Part shown: positions 17,245 through 25,908 of the stretch, in pieces | How positions within the stretch are numbered: the first letter of the stretch is position 1 | Layout of the letters: every line of letters starts with the position of its first letter | Assembly: GCF_003014735.1 (NCBI RefSeq) | Contig: NZ_PYAX01000006.1 | Coordinates: 434,001 to 498,000, forward strand | Origin: Saccharothrix carnea | GTDB taxonomy: Bacteria; Actinomycetota; Actinomycetes; Mycobacteriales; Pseudonocardiaceae | DNA: 64,000 nt | Direction of reading: 5' to 3' | Notes under the pieces: model-generated | What the model was told of the DNA's origin: nothing | Seen by the model: the letters and a program-made list of their open reading frames with translations, nothing else | Databases searched by the model: none | Translations under genes and position numbers: made by a program

Positions 17245-17352
17245 GGCGGGTACTCCCTGGGCGATGGGTTGAGCCCGGCTCGGATTGTCGGTGCCCTGTG
17301 GTTCGGTATGTGCAAGGGGTGCTGCGAGCAGGGGTACGCCTGTTTTGCTGTC

Positions 17353-17397
17353 GGCTCAAGCCTGTTGGCTGTTGGCTCAAGCCGGTTGGCTCAAGCC
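17353..17397. repeat. Three copies of GGCTCAAGCC
   Basis: The decamer GGCTCAAGCC, itself nearly palindromic, occurs at 17353-17362, 17374-17383 and 17388-17397, with TTGGCT between copies. It lies in the gap upstream of hemB, directly before the inverted-repeat element at 17401. No function is evident. Confidence 0.6.
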
Positions 17398-17400
17398 CGG

Positions 17401-17530
17401 CCTGATTTGACATGGGGCCCTTACGAGCACCCCAGGCAGGCCGTAGCCGGCAGGCTCGGCGGGGAAAAGCGTCCCGCCGAGCCTGCCGGCTCCGACCAGC
17501 CCAAGGCACTCGAACCCATGTCAAATCAGG
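17401..17530. repeat. MITE-like element with 15-bp terminal inverted repeats
   Basis: The 130-bp element begins CCTGATTTGACATGG (17401-17415) and ends with its exact complement CCATGTCAAATCAGG (17516-17530). Inside is a second perfect inverted repeat of 18 bp, starting GCCGGCAGGCTCGG at 17446 and ending CCGAGCCTGCCGGC at 17490, around a nine-base loop. The left part, GGGGCCCTTACGAGCACCCC and onwards, matches the element at 46451-46507 in the opposite orientation. No coding capacity is convincing. It looks like a small non-autonomous mobile or REP-type repeat. Confidence 0.75.
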
Positions 17531-17563
17531 CCTCGGTGTGCCTGTTCCGGGTCCGTTGTGGTC

Positions 17564-17639
17564 CCGTCCCGATTGGGTTCCGGTCCCAGGTCCGTTGGGT
17601 TCCGTCCCGATTGGGTTCCGGTCCCAGGTCCGTTGGGTC
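17564..17639. repeat. 38-bp tandem duplication downstream of hemD
   Basis: Two adjacent 38-bp copies (17564-17601 and 17602-17639) beginning CCGTCCCGATTGGGTTCCGG differ only at the last base. They lie 11 bases beyond the hemD stop at 17651 on the side downstream of hemD. They may be a slippage product; a role in transcription ending is possible but no stem is evident. Confidence 0.8.
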
Positions 17640-17650
17640 CCGTTCGGCGG

Positions 17651-19183
17651 TCAGGACCTGCGCAGGCGCTTGGTCTTGCGTGGTGGTGGCAGGGCGCCTT
17701 CGGCTCGCAGTCGGGCGGCGTGCTGGGCCAGGGCGTCGACGAGGGCCGGGACGTTGGCGTCTTCCGGTTGGACGTCGACGCGCAGGCCGAACTCGCGGGC
17801 CGTTTCGGCGGTCTGCGGGCCGATGCACGCGACCAGGGTGCGTGCGTGCGGCTTGCCGGCGATGCCGACCAGGTTGCGGACGGTGGAGGACGAGGTGAAG
17901 CACACCGCGTCGAAGCCGCCCGACTTGATCATCTCGCGGGTGTCCGCGGGCGGTGGGGCGGCGCGGACGGTGCGGTAGGCGGTGACGTCGTCGATCTCCC
18001 AGCCGCGTTCGCGCAGGCCCGCCGCCAGGGTTTCGGTGGCGATGTCGGCGCGCGGGAGCAGGACGCGGTCCACCGGGTCCAGGATGTCGTCGTACGGCGG
18101 GAAGTCCGCGAGGAGGCCCTCGGAGGACTGCTCACCGGACGGGACCAGCTCGGGGATGATGCCGAAGCTGCGGACCTTGGCGGCGGTCGACTCGCCGACG
18201 CAGGCGATCTTGACGCCGGAGAAGGCGCGGGCGTCCAGGCCGAACTCGCGGAACTTCTCCCAGACCGCGCGGACGGCGTTGGTCGAGGTGAAGACGACCC
18301 ACTGGTAGCGGCCGTCGACCAGGCCCTTCACCGAGCGCTCCATCTGCGCGGGGCTGCGCGGCGGCTCGACGGAGATGGTCGGCACCTCGACCGGGATCGC
18401 GCCGTGGGAGTGGAGGCGGTCGCTCATCGCGCCCGCCTGCTCCTTGGTGCGCGGGACGAGGACGCGCCAGCCGTACAGGGCGCGCGACTCCCACCAGGAG
18501 AGCTTGGTGCGGCCGGCGACGGCTTGGCCCACCGTGACGACCAGCGGGCCGCCGAGGTCGCCCGCGTCGGCGGCCAAGGAAGCGAGCGTGGTGTCGACGG
18601 TGCGCTGGCCGAAGCCGGTGCCGTCGCAGGTCACCGCGACCGGGGTCTGCGGGGCCACGCCGTTCTCCACCAGGGAGGACGCGGCCTCGGCGAGGTGACC
18701 GCCGGTGGCGTGGAGCACGAGCGTGCCGGGTGCGGCGGCCAGGCCGGACCAGTCGGTCACGCCCCGGACGTCGGCCTCGGTGTGCACGGCGCCCAGCGCG
18801 ACACCCGCGTAGGCGGGCACGGCGGTACCGGCGGGGACGCCGGGCACCACGTCGAAGGCGATCGTGGTCTTGGAGACCGCGTGGGCCTCCTTGACGACGG
18901 AATCGAGGGTCAGCGGGTCACCGGCTACCAGGCGGACCACGGCGTGGCCGTTCTTCGCCTCGGCGACCAGGTCCTTCGCGACGTCGGCGGGATCGCCCAC
19001 GGCGGGTCGCACCTCGACGCCGTCGGGTACCAGCGCCACCACCTCGGCCGGGACGTCCGGGTCCGTGACCACGAGCTCCGCCTTGTGGAGCAGGTCGCGG
19101 GCCCGGACTGTGAGCAGCCCGGTGTCGCCCGGACCTGAGCCGACGAACGCGACTCGGCCGGGGGTCTTGCGTGCGCGGGTCAT
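17651..19183 (-). CDS. hemD: Fused uroporphyrinogen-III methyltransferase / uroporphyrinogen-III synthase
   Basis: A 510-residue two-domain enzyme. Residues 8-235 form a SAM-dependent tetrapyrrole methyltransferase domain (VAFVGSGPGDTGLLTVRARD, then RLVAGDP and a VVPGVPAG stretch), leading to precorrin-2 and siroheme or cobalamin. Residues 255-500 form the HemD domain (GWRVLVPRTKEQAGAMSDRL, then VFTSTNAVRAVWE and CIGPQTAETAREFG), which closes hydroxymethylbilane to uroporphyrinogen III. This fusion is usual in Actinobacteria. The methyltransferase half is rather diverged, so its activity is less certain. The ATG at 19183 has GGGGAG nine bases upstream. Confidence 0.92.
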   Translation of the reverse strand: MTRARKTPGRVAFVGSGPGDTGLLTVRARDLLHKAELVVTDPDVPAEVVALVPDGVEVRPAVGDPADVAKDLVAEAKNGHAVVRLVAGDPLTLDSVVKEAHAVSKTTIAFDVVPGVPAGTAVPAYAGVALGAVHTEADVRGVTDWSGLAAAPGTLVLHATGGHLAEAASSLVENGVAPQTPVAVTCDGTGFGQRTVDTTLASLAADAGDLGGPLVVTVGQAVAGRTKLSWWESRALYGWRVLVPRTKEQAGAMSDRLHSHGAIPVEVPTISVEPPRSPAQMERSVKGLVDGRYQWVVFTSTNAVRAVWEKFREFGLDARAFSGVKIACVGESTAAKVRSFGIIPELVPSGEQSSEGLLADFPPYDDILDPVDRVLLPRADIATETLAAGLRERGWEIDDVTAYRTVRAAPPPADTREMIKSGGFDAVCFTSSSTVRNLVGIAGKPHARTLVACIGPQTAETAREFGLRVDVQPEDANVPALVDALAQHAARLRAEGALPPPRKTKRLRRS

Positions 19184-19197
19184 CAGGGCACTCCCCA

Positions 19198-20154
19198 TCA
19201 ACTACGCCCCGCCGGCGACGCGGTGGCGTGGCCGGAGAGGTCGAGCAACTCGGCGGCCAGCGCGCGGCCGAGTTCCTCTGCTGCGGTCAAGTCACCGGTG
19301 GCGGACGCACGGAGGAGGTCGCCGTCCTCCGTCGCCATGACCCCGCGCAGGGACAGGCGGAGAACGACTTGCGTCGACCCGTCGGCTGCGTCTTCGGCGA
19401 GGTCTTCCACCACATCGGCCAGTGCGCCGACCGGCGCGCTGCAGCCTGCTTCGAGCGCGGCCAACAAGGCACGCTCGGCAGCTACAGCGGCCCTGCTGGC
19501 CGAGTCGTCCAGAGTGGACTGGAGGAGGTGTTCGGTGTCGACGTCGTCGACCCGGCACTCCACTGCGAGGGCGCCCTGTGCGGGCGCGGGGAGCATCTGG
19601 ATGGGCTCCAAGGTCTCGGTGATCTCGGCGGTGCGGCCGAGGCGGGCGATGCCGGCGCGGGCCAGCACGACGGCGTCCAGCTCGCCGTCGGCGACCTTGC
19701 GGATGCGGCTGTCGACGTTGCCCCGGAGCGGGACGACCTCGATGCCGAGGCCGAGCGCGTCGAGCTGCGCGGCGCGGCGGGGTGAGCCGGTGCCCACCTT
19801 CGCGCCGGTGGGCAGCTCGCCCAGGGTCAGGCCGTCGCGGGCGACGAGCGCGTCCCGCGGGTCCTCGCGGGGCGGGACGGCGGCCAGCGACAGGCGCGGG
19901 TCGCGCGCCGTGGGCAGGTCCTTGTAGGAGTGCACGGCGACGTCGATCTCGCCGTTCGCGAGCGCGTCGCGCAGCGCCGAGGTGAACACCCCGATGCCGA
20001 TCTCGGCGATGGGTGCGGACGAGCGGTCACCGGGCGTGGAGATCGTGACGATCTCCACGGTCGCGCCCGCCTCGCGCAGCGCGTCGGCCACGTGGCCGGT
20101 CTGCGCGAGCGCGAGGGCGCTGCCGCGGGTGCCGATCCTCAGGGTGCGGTTCAC
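19198..20154 (-). CDS. hemC: Hydroxymethylbilane synthase (porphobilinogen deaminase)
   Basis: A 318-residue enzyme that joins four porphobilinogens into hydroxymethylbilane. It starts with the typical [13 protein letters not shown], carries the catalytic Asp region HSYKDLPT (76-82), the substrate-binding [10 protein letters not shown] and RGNVDSR arginines, and the dipyrromethane cofactor Cys238 in [10 protein letters not shown]. The ATG overlaps the hemA stop by 4 bases, and its own stop is 14 bases before hemD, giving a tight hemA-hemC-hemD operon. Confidence 0.96.
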   Translation of the reverse strand: MNRTLRIGTRGSALALAQTGHVADALREAGATVEIVTISTPGDRSSAPIAEIGIGVFTSALRDALANGEIDVAVHSYKDLPTARDPRLSLAAVPPREDPRDALVARDGLTLGELPTGAKVGTGSPRRAAQLDALGLGIEVVPLRGNVDSRIRKVADGELDAVVLARAGIARLGRTAEITETLEPIQMLPAPAQGALAVECRVDDVDTEHLLQSTLDDSASRAAVAAERALLAALEAGCSAPVGALADVVEDLAEDAADGSTQVVLRLSLRGVMATEDGDLLRASATGDLTAAEELGRALAAELLDLSGHATASPAGRS

Positions 20155-21473
20155 CGCTTCTCACCTTTGGGTTGCGTCGAATGGGGGGTGCTGACGGCGG
20201 ACGGCGCCTGCGGGTCGAGCCCGAACAGCTCGCGCAGCGCCTCGGCGTAGCCGGCCCCACCGGGCGCCGCGGCCAGCTCCTTCACCCGCACGGTGGGGGT
20301 GTGCAGGAGCTTGTCCACCACCCGGCGCACGGTCTTGGCCAGCTCGTCGCGCACCGCGCCGTCCAGCTCGGGCAGCCGCGAGTCCAGGCGCAGCAGCTCG
20401 GCGTCCACGACCTCGGCGGCGCGCTTGCGCAGTGCCGTCACGGTGGGCGTGACCCCGGCCGAGCGCTGCCCGGCCAGGTAGGCGCGGACCTCCTCGGCCA
20501 CGATCTCCGCCGCGCGCAGCGTGCCCTGCCCGGTCGGGGCGTCGGACAGCCTGCGCTGAAGGGTCTCCAGGTCGACCACGCGGACGCCGTCGAGCAGCGT
20601 CGCGGCCGGGTCGACGTCCTTGGGCAGGCCGAGGTCGCAGACGACCAGCGGCCGGTCCGGGGCGCGGTCGCCGATGTGCTCGGCGCCGACGACCGTGCCG
20701 ACCGAGCCGGTGCAGGCGAACAGCACGTCCGCCTTCGCGACCTCGTCGGTCAGGGTGTCCAGGCCGGTGGACGTGGCGCGGACGCCGTCCGCGCGCAGGG
20801 CCGTGGCCAGGCGTTCGCCGTTGGCGGCCGTGCGGTTGGCGATGACGACCTCGCCGATGCCGGCGCGGCGCAGGTGGGCGGCGGCCAGGCCGCCCATGGA
20901 GCCGGCGCCGACGATGAGGGCCTTGCGGCCTTCGAGCCCGTCGAGCGCGGCGGCGGCGTCGGCGAGGGCCTCGGAGACGACGGACGCGCCGGCGTGGTCG
21001 ATGTCGGTCTCGGTGTGCACGCGCTTGCCGACCCGCAGGGCGTGCTGGACCAGCTCGTGCAGCGTGCGGCCGACCACGCCCTGGTCGTCGGCGGCGTTGT
21101 AGGCGTTGCGCAGCTGGCCCAGGATCTGGGCCTCGCCGACCACCATCGAGTCCAGGCCGCCCGCCACTGAGAACAGGTGCTCGACGGCGGCGGCGGAGTA
21201 GTGCACGTAGAGGTGCTCGAACAGGTCGGCGGGCTCTGCTCCGGCTTGGCGGGCGAGCACCTCCACGACCTCGTTCATGCCGCCGTGGAACGTCTCGACG
21301 ACCGCGTACACCTCGACCCGGTTGCAGGTCGACAGCAGCACGGCCTCGGACACGCTCGGCGCCGTCAGCAGCTGGTCGAGGACCTTGCCGCGATCGGCGT
21401 CGGCGACCGCGACGCGCTCCAGCACGGGGACCGGCGTGGTCCGGTGGGACAGACCGACGACGAGCACGCTCAT
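20151..21473 (-). CDS. hemA: Glutamyl-tRNA reductase
   Basis: A 440-residue enzyme that reduces glutamyl-tRNA to glutamate-1-semialdehyde, the committed step of C5 heme synthesis, often the controlled step. It starts [18 protein letters not shown], has the catalytic Cys50 in [11 protein letters not shown], the NADPH-binding [17 protein letters not shown], and a C-terminal helical dimerisation region. I use the ATG at 21473; a GTG two codons earlier is possible. It follows rex after 34 bases on the same strand, so Rex probably controls it. Confidence 0.95.
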   Translation of the reverse strand: MSVLVVGLSHRTTPVPVLERVAVADADRGKVLDQLLTAPSVSEAVLLSTCNRVEVYAVVETFHGGMNEVVEVLARQAGAEPADLFEHLYVHYSAAAVEHLFSVAGGLDSMVVGEAQILGQLRNAYNAADDQGVVGRTLHELVQHALRVGKRVHTETDIDHAGASVVSEALADAAAALDGLEGRKALIVGAGSMGGLAAAHLRRAGIGEVVIANRTAANGERLATALRADGVRATSTGLDTLTDEVAKADVLFACTGSVGTVVGAEHIGDRAPDRPLVVCDLGLPKDVDPAATLLDGVRVVDLETLQRRLSDAPTGQGTLRAAEIVAEEVRAYLAGQRSAGVTPTVTALRKRAAEVVDAELLRLDSRLPELDGAVRDELAKTVRRVVDKLLHTPTVRVKELAAAPGGAGYAEALRELFGLDPQAPSAVSTPHSTQPKGEKR

Positions 21474-21507
21474 GCGCACACCACCGACCGGCTCACTACC
21501 CGCACGA

Positions 21508-22296
21508 TCACGGGCGAATCACCACCCCGTCCACACCGATGCCGTTGACCACGTCACCGGCGGCCTCGTCAGCCCGTCGCGCGACGTGGAACGACAGGAT
21601 CTGCATCTCGACCGCCAGGTCGACCTTGCGCACTTCGACGTAGTCCGGCACTTGGAGCACGACGGGTGCGAAGTTCAGGATGCACTGGACTCCGGCGGAT
21701 ACCAAACGGTCGCAGACGGCCTGAGCTGCCTGTGGGGGTGTCGCGATGACCCCGATCGAGACCTCGCGCTCGGCGCAGACGGTCGTGATGTCGTCGATGT
21801 GGTCGACCGGTATGCCGCCTACCGGCACTCCCGTCAGGTCCGGGTCGATGTCGAACAGCGCGGCGACCGGGAAGCCGCGGCTGGGGAAGCCGCCGTAGTT
21901 GGCCAGCGCGTGACCAAGATTACCGATCCCGACGACCGCCACCGAGTGCTTGCGGGTGAGGCCGAGGATCCGCTCGATGTGGCTCACGAGCACCTCGACG
22001 TCGTAGCCGACGCCACGCGTGCCGTACGAGCCGATGTAGGACAGGTCCTTGCGGAGCTTCGCCGAGTTGACCCCGGCCGCACCCGCCAGTTCCTCGCTGG
22101 AGATGGTGGTCACGCCCTGCTCGACCATGCCCGAGAGGACGCGGAGGTAGACCGCGAGCCGCGCCACCGCCGCCTCGGGGATCGCGCGTGCCCGCTCCCG
22201 GACGTCGGCGGGCGCTTCGGTACCGGTCTCCCCTGGGCGGGTCACGACACCGTCACCCTCGCCCCGCTGAGCCGCCACGCTGGAACTCCTCGACAT
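21508..22296 (-). CDS. rex: Redox-sensing transcriptional repressor Rex
   Basis: A 262-residue repressor that senses the NADH/NAD ratio. Residues 38-110 are the winged helix, with [36 protein letters not shown] and [16 protein letters not shown] all typical. Residues 115-240 are a Rossmann domain with [11 protein letters not shown] (122-131) and a domain-swap C-terminal helix. In Streptomyces, Rex controls hemACD and respiratory oxidases (established). Here it heads rex-hemA-hemC-hemD and has a consensus operator 59 bases upstream. An N-terminal tail of about 36 residues is a little longer than usual; GTG at 22242 (VTRPGE) is an alternative start. Confidence 0.95.
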   Translation of the reverse strand: MSRSSSVAAQRGEGDGVVTRPGETGTEAPADVRERARAIPEAAVARLAVYLRVLSGMVEQGVTTISSEELAGAAGVNSAKLRKDLSYIGSYGTRGVGYDVEVLVSHIERILGLTRKHSVAVVGIGNLGHALANYGGFPSRGFPVAALFDIDPDLTGVPVGGIPVDHIDDITTVCAEREVSIGVIATPPQAAQAVCDRLVSAGVQCILNFAPVVLQVPDYVEVRKVDLAVEMQILSFHVARRADEAAGDVVNGIGVDGVVIRP

Positions 22297-22344
22297 CCGT
22301 CGCACTGACCCGCCGGGTACCGCCACCAGCGGAGTGATGCGACC

Positions 22345-22372
22345 ACCGTACCGCTTGTGAACGCTTGCACAA
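22345..22372 (-). promoter_or_regulatory. Rex operator overlapping the rex-hemACD promoter
   Basis: TTGTGAACGCTTGCACAA at 22355-22372 closely matches the Rex consensus TTGTGAANNNNTTCACAA. On the minus strand, TTGTGC would be the -35 box and TACGGT (complement of 22345-22350) the -10 box with 16 bp between, so bound Rex would cover the promoter. This gives autoregulation and NADH-linked control of heme synthesis. Confidence 0.8.
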
Positions 22373-22445
22373 AGTCGGTGACCGGACCCCCGACCCCACT
22401 GCGCCCCCGTGGGGTGAATTCCGCACCAGCACCTGTTCGGGTGAT

Positions 22446-23939
22446 CTAGCGGACGGTGCAGAAGACGCTGTGCCAGCCGGTCGCCCCGTCCGGCAGGGGC
22501 GCGACGCGGGCCTGCGGTTGGGTGAACCCGGCCCGGTCCGTGGCACGTACCTCGACGGTGTGACCTCCGGGCGCCAGGCCGTCGAGCTCGACCCGCCACA
22601 TGCGCCAAGCCGAGCCGTTCACCTCGGCGGCGAGGGTCGCGGTCCGCCACGGTCCGCTGTCGACCCGGACCTCGACCCGGTCGACGCCGATGGGCTGGGC
22701 CCAGGCGACACCGGTGGCGACGACCCGGCCGGAGACGGTGGACCCGCGCTCCGGGCGGTCGATCCGGGACATCACCTTGACCGGCGCCTCCCGCGCCCAC
22801 GCGCGGTCGATCCAGTAGCCGCGCCTCGCCTCGAACGTGGTCAGCTCCAGGTCGACCACCCACTTCGTGGCCGAGACGTACCCGTACAGGCCGGGCACGA
22901 CCAGGCGGGCCGGGAACCCGTGCTCCAGCGGCAGCGGCTCGCCGTTCATGCCGAGCGCGATGAGGGCGCCGCGGTCGGGGTCCAGGACGACGTCGACCGG
23001 CGAACCGGCCGTCCAGCCGTCCGCGCTGGTGGAGAACAGCTGGTCGGCGCCGTCCCGGACGCCGGCTTCCAGCAGGACGTCGCGCAGCGGCACGCCGACG
23101 AAGTGGGCGGTGGAGATGTAGGGCCCGCCGACCTCGTTGGAGACGCAGACCATGGTCACCGTGCGTTCGACCAGGTCACGGCGGCGCAGGTCGTCGTAGC
23201 GGAGGACGAGCTCGCGGTCGACCAGGCCGTGCACGCGCAGCGCCCAGTCCTCGGCGCGGACGCGCGGCACGCTCAGCGCCGTGTCGATCCGGTAGAAGTC
23301 CGCGTTCGGCGTGATGAAGGTGGGCGTGCCCTCGGCGGCGAAGTCCGCGCCCGGCGGGATCGGCGGTGCGGGCGAGGCGGGCTTGAGCTCCCCGACCGCA
23401 CGACGTGACGCCTCGACGTCCACCCGGCTGCCCGCGAACTGGCCGACGAGGGCGGCGAGACCCGTGGCGGCCGAGGTGATCAGGAACGCGCGGCGACCGG
23501 CGGTCGGCTCGGTGGGGTTGGTGGCCGTGGCGTGCAGCCACCGGAAGACGGCGACACCGGTGGCCAGGGCGGCGACCGGGGCGAGGACGCCCAGTTGGCC
23601 CAGGTCGGGCCGGTACAGCACGGCGGAGACGCCGAGCAGGCCGAGGACGACGGCCAGCACCGTGCCGGGCAGTGGCGTGCGGCGGGACAGCAGGCCCGCG
23701 GCGACGGCCGCGCCCAGCAGGACGGCGGCCATGCCGAGCAGCAGCACGAGCTTGTCGTGGGTGCCGAACGCGCGGACCGCGAAGTCCTTCAGCGGGCTCG
23801 GCGCCAGGTCGATCGCCGTGTTGCCGACCGCCACGAACGGTGACGCCGAGGGCCCGACCACACCCGCGACCAGGTGACCGGCCGCGAGGGCGGCGACCAC
23901 GCCGAGGAGTCCCACGAGGGCGGCGGTCAGGCGTGTCAT
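22446..23939 (-). CDS. Membrane-anchored molybdopterin-dependent oxidoreductase (sulfite oxidase type)
   Basis: A 497-residue protein. The first ~165 residues hold about four membrane helices, then a catalytic sulfite-oxidase-fold domain begins near residue 205 (TPTFITPNADFYRIDTALSVP). The molybdenum-ligand Cys is in TMVCVSNEVGG, followed by WTAGSPVDVVL and GYVSATKWVVDLEL, all typical of the family. Residues 390-497 form the Mo-cofactor dimerisation domain (WAQPIGVDRVEVRVDSGPW). It acts outside the membrane and could oxidise sulfite or reduce oxidised sulfur compounds; the substrate is not decidable. It is a single gene between rex and the glutaredoxin. Confidence 0.87.
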   Translation of the reverse strand: MTRLTAALVGLLGVVAALAAGHLVAGVVGPSASPFVAVGNTAIDLAPSPLKDFAVRAFGTHDKLVLLLGMAAVLLGAAVAAGLLSRRTPLPGTVLAVVLGLLGVSAVLYRPDLGQLGVLAPVAALATGVAVFRWLHATATNPTEPTAGRRAFLITSAATGLAALVGQFAGSRVDVEASRRAVGELKPASPAPPIPPGADFAAEGTPTFITPNADFYRIDTALSVPRVRAEDWALRVHGLVDRELVLRYDDLRRRDLVERTVTMVCVSNEVGGPYISTAHFVGVPLRDVLLEAGVRDGADQLFSTSADGWTAGSPVDVVLDPDRGALIALGMNGEPLPLEHGFPARLVVPGLYGYVSATKWVVDLELTTFEARRGYWIDRAWAREAPVKVMSRIDRPERGSTVSGRVVATGVAWAQPIGVDRVEVRVDSGPWRTATLAAEVNGSAWRMWRVELDGLAPGGHTVEVRATDRAGFTQPQARVAPLPDGATGWHSVFCTVR

Positions 23940-23998
23940 GGGTCAATTCGACACCCTCGGCGCCCCTGGCCGCCGAATCCGTAAGCGGCCGGTAATCG

Positions 23999-24235
23999 TC
24001 AGCGCAGGGCGGCGCGCAGGCGGTCCTCCTCGACCGACCAGTACCCGTGCTCCTCGCCGTCGACCAGGATCACCGGCACCCGGTCGCCGTACTCGGCGCG
24101 CAGCTCGCGGTCCGAGTCGACGTCCCGCACGTCCCACGGCACGCCCAGTTCGCCGCAGATCCGTTCCAGGTCGGCTCTGGCCTGCTCACAGGCGTGGCAG
24201 TCGACCCGGCTCATCAAGGTGACGTGGTGGCTCAC
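23999..24235 (-). CDS. Glutaredoxin-like protein
   Basis: A 78-residue thioredoxin-fold protein with the redox motif CHAC (residues 13-16, VDCHACEQARADLE) and the cis-Pro region DRVPVILVDGEEHGYW. Size and layout match the DUF836/glutaredoxin-like proteins found just upstream of hemA in Actinobacteria (recalled as Rv0508 in M. tuberculosis). It probably reduces disulfides in the cytoplasm; in a mycothiol organism it would not depend on glutathione. It starts 5 bases after the stop of the acyl-CoA synthetase-like gene upstream, so may share its transcript. Confidence 0.85.
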   Translation of the reverse strand: MSHHVTLMSRVDCHACEQARADLERICGELGVPWDVRDVDSDRELRAEYGDRVPVILVDGEEHGYWSVEEDRLRAALR

Positions 24236-24240
24236 GGCGT

Positions 24241-25737
24241 TCAGGCTAGGGGTAGGCGCAGCCGGGCCCGCGCGAGCTTGCCGGTCGGCGAGTGCGGGAG
24301 CGTGGTGGCGAACTCGACCACGGTCGGGACCTTGAACTTCGCCAGCCGTCCCGCGCAGTGGTCCAGCACGGCGTCCTCGGTCAGCTCCGCGCCCTCGGCG
24401 GGCACCACGACGACCTTCACCGACTCGCCGGTCCGCTCGTCCGGCACGCCGACCGCCGCCGCCTCGGCCACGCCGTCCAGCTCGGCCAGCACCTGCTCGA
24501 CCTCGTGCGGGTAGACGTTGAAGCCGTTGACGATGATCAGGTCACCCGCCCGGTCGACGAGGTGCAGGTCGCCGTCCGCGTCCAGGTAGCCGACGTCACC
24601 GGTGCGGAACCAGCCCTCCGCGTCCGGGCCGTGCGCGCCGTCCGGCCAGTAGCCGCTGAACAGGTTGTCGCCCCTGGCCGCGACCAGGCCGGTGCCCGGC
24701 TCGTCCTCGTCCTGGTCGAGCGGCCTGCCGTCGGTGTCGACCAGCCGGACCTGCACGCCGGGCAGCGCACGCCCGACCGAACCGGCCTTGGGCACGCCGC
24801 CGGCCAGGGTCGTGGTCAGCACGGGGCCGGTCTCGGTGAGCCCGTAGCCCTCGTAGACGGGCAGGCCGGTCGCGACGCGCATGGCGTCCAGCAGGCCGGG
24901 CGACAGGGGCGCGGCGCCGGAGGTGAACAGGCGGACCGTGGCCAGGTCCGCGCGGAGCCGTTCGACGGGCTGGGCCAGGATCGCCGCGTACATCGGCGGC
25001 ACGCCGACCAGCGTGGTCACCCGGTGCTCGCGGATCGCGGTCAACGCCTGGTCCGGGTCGAACCGCTCCAGCAGCACGGCCGTCGCGCCCGCACCCGCCA
25101 CCTGCAGCAGGCCGGGGCCGAGGCCGTAGACGTGGAACAGCGGCAGCGCGAGCAGCACCCGGTCGCCCGCCGTCACCGGGGCGGGGCGCAGGGCCGCGCA
25201 CTGCTCGACGTTGGCCAGCAGCGCCCGGTGCGACAGCATCGCGCCACGCGGCGAGCCGGACGTGCCGGAGGTGTAGCCGAGCACGGCCAGGTCCTCGCCC
25301 GAGCCGATGGCGGTGAACTCCTCGCCCGGCGCCATGGTCGGCGGTGGCAGCACGGCGACGTCCACACCGCCGGGGTCGCCGATGAGCAGCTTCGCGCCGC
25401 TGTCGGCGACCAGGCGCTCCAGCTCGCGCTTCGGCTGGCCCGGTCCGACCGGCACCAGCACGCCACCCGCGCGCAGCACGCCGAACACGGCGACGCAGAA
25501 CTCCGCTCCGGTGGGCAGCCGCACGACGACCCGGTCGCCGGGTGCCACGCCCGCCGCGGCCAGCCGGTGCGCCTCACCGTCCACGGCGGCGTCGAACTCG
25601 GCCCAGGTGTGGCTGTTCGCGGTCGTCCGGTTCCCGGCTTCGCCGGAGGCCGTGACATCGACCAGCGCGACGTGCTTGGGTCCACGGTGCGCGGAGGCGC
25701 GAACCAGGTCGGCGATGTTGCTTGCGGAAGCGGTCAA
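24241..25737 (-). CDS. Acyl-CoA synthetase-like AMP-binding enzyme
   Basis: A 498-residue adenylate-forming enzyme of the fatty-acyl-CoA ligase type. Visible core motifs are the P-loop YTSGTSGSPRGAMLSHRA (about 180), LPLFHVYGLGP, GYGLTETGPVL, the hinge Asp in WFRTGDVGYLDADG, and the C-terminal catalytic Lys in SPTGKLARARL. It would activate a carboxylic acid through an acyl-adenylate to a CoA thioester. I set a TTG start at 25737 (LTASASNIADL) because AGGAGG lies six bases upstream; the GTG at 25758 would place that site inside the gene. It is divergent from the sigma factor gene. Confidence 0.85.
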   Translation of the reverse strand: MTASASNIADLVRASAHRGPKHVALVDVTASGEAGNRTTANSHTWAEFDAAVDGEAHRLAAAGVAPGDRVVVRLPTGAEFCVAVFGVLRAGGVLVPVGPGQPKRELERLVADSGAKLLIGDPGGVDVAVLPPPTMAPGEEFTAIGSGEDLAVLGYTSGTSGSPRGAMLSHRALLANVEQCAALRPAPVTAGDRVLLALPLFHVYGLGPGLLQVAGAGATAVLLERFDPDQALTAIREHRVTTLVGVPPMYAAILAQPVERLRADLATVRLFTSGAAPLSPGLLDAMRVATGLPVYEGYGLTETGPVLTTTLAGGVPKAGSVGRALPGVQVRLVDTDGRPLDQDEDEPGTGLVAARGDNLFSGYWPDGAHGPDAEGWFRTGDVGYLDADGDLHLVDRAGDLIIVNGFNVYPHEVEQVLAELDGVAEAAAVGVPDERTGESVKVVVVPAEGAELTEDAVLDHCAGRLAKFKVPTVVEFATTLPHSPTGKLARARLRLPLA

Positions 25738-25908
25738 CGTGACCTCCTGGTGAACCACAGCGGACCTCAGCGCAGTCTGTCACGCGCGGGCGGCGTCACG
25801 CAGTGCCTCCGTCCGGGTCGCAGACTCGACACCACTTGCCGCTACCTACTACGGAGTAACAACACGTATGCTGCCGGCACGGCGACTCTGTGGAGGTGCC
25901 GCGAGCCG

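Noticed and set aside
17180..17524. Minus-strand frame of 114 codons in the hemD-hemB gap
   Set aside because: It lies mostly over the repeats and the inverted-repeat element and extends into hemB; no family features.
16186..17898. 570-codon plus-strand frame across hemB
   Set aside because: It is antisense to hemB and crosses all the repeats; Gly/Val/Arg-rich shadow composition typical of high-GC DNA.
24292..25908. Long open frame running into the sigma factor gene from upstream
   Set aside because: It is antisense to the acyl-CoA synthetase, has Arg/Gly/His-rich shadow composition and no family match; only the part from 25909 is a sigma factor.
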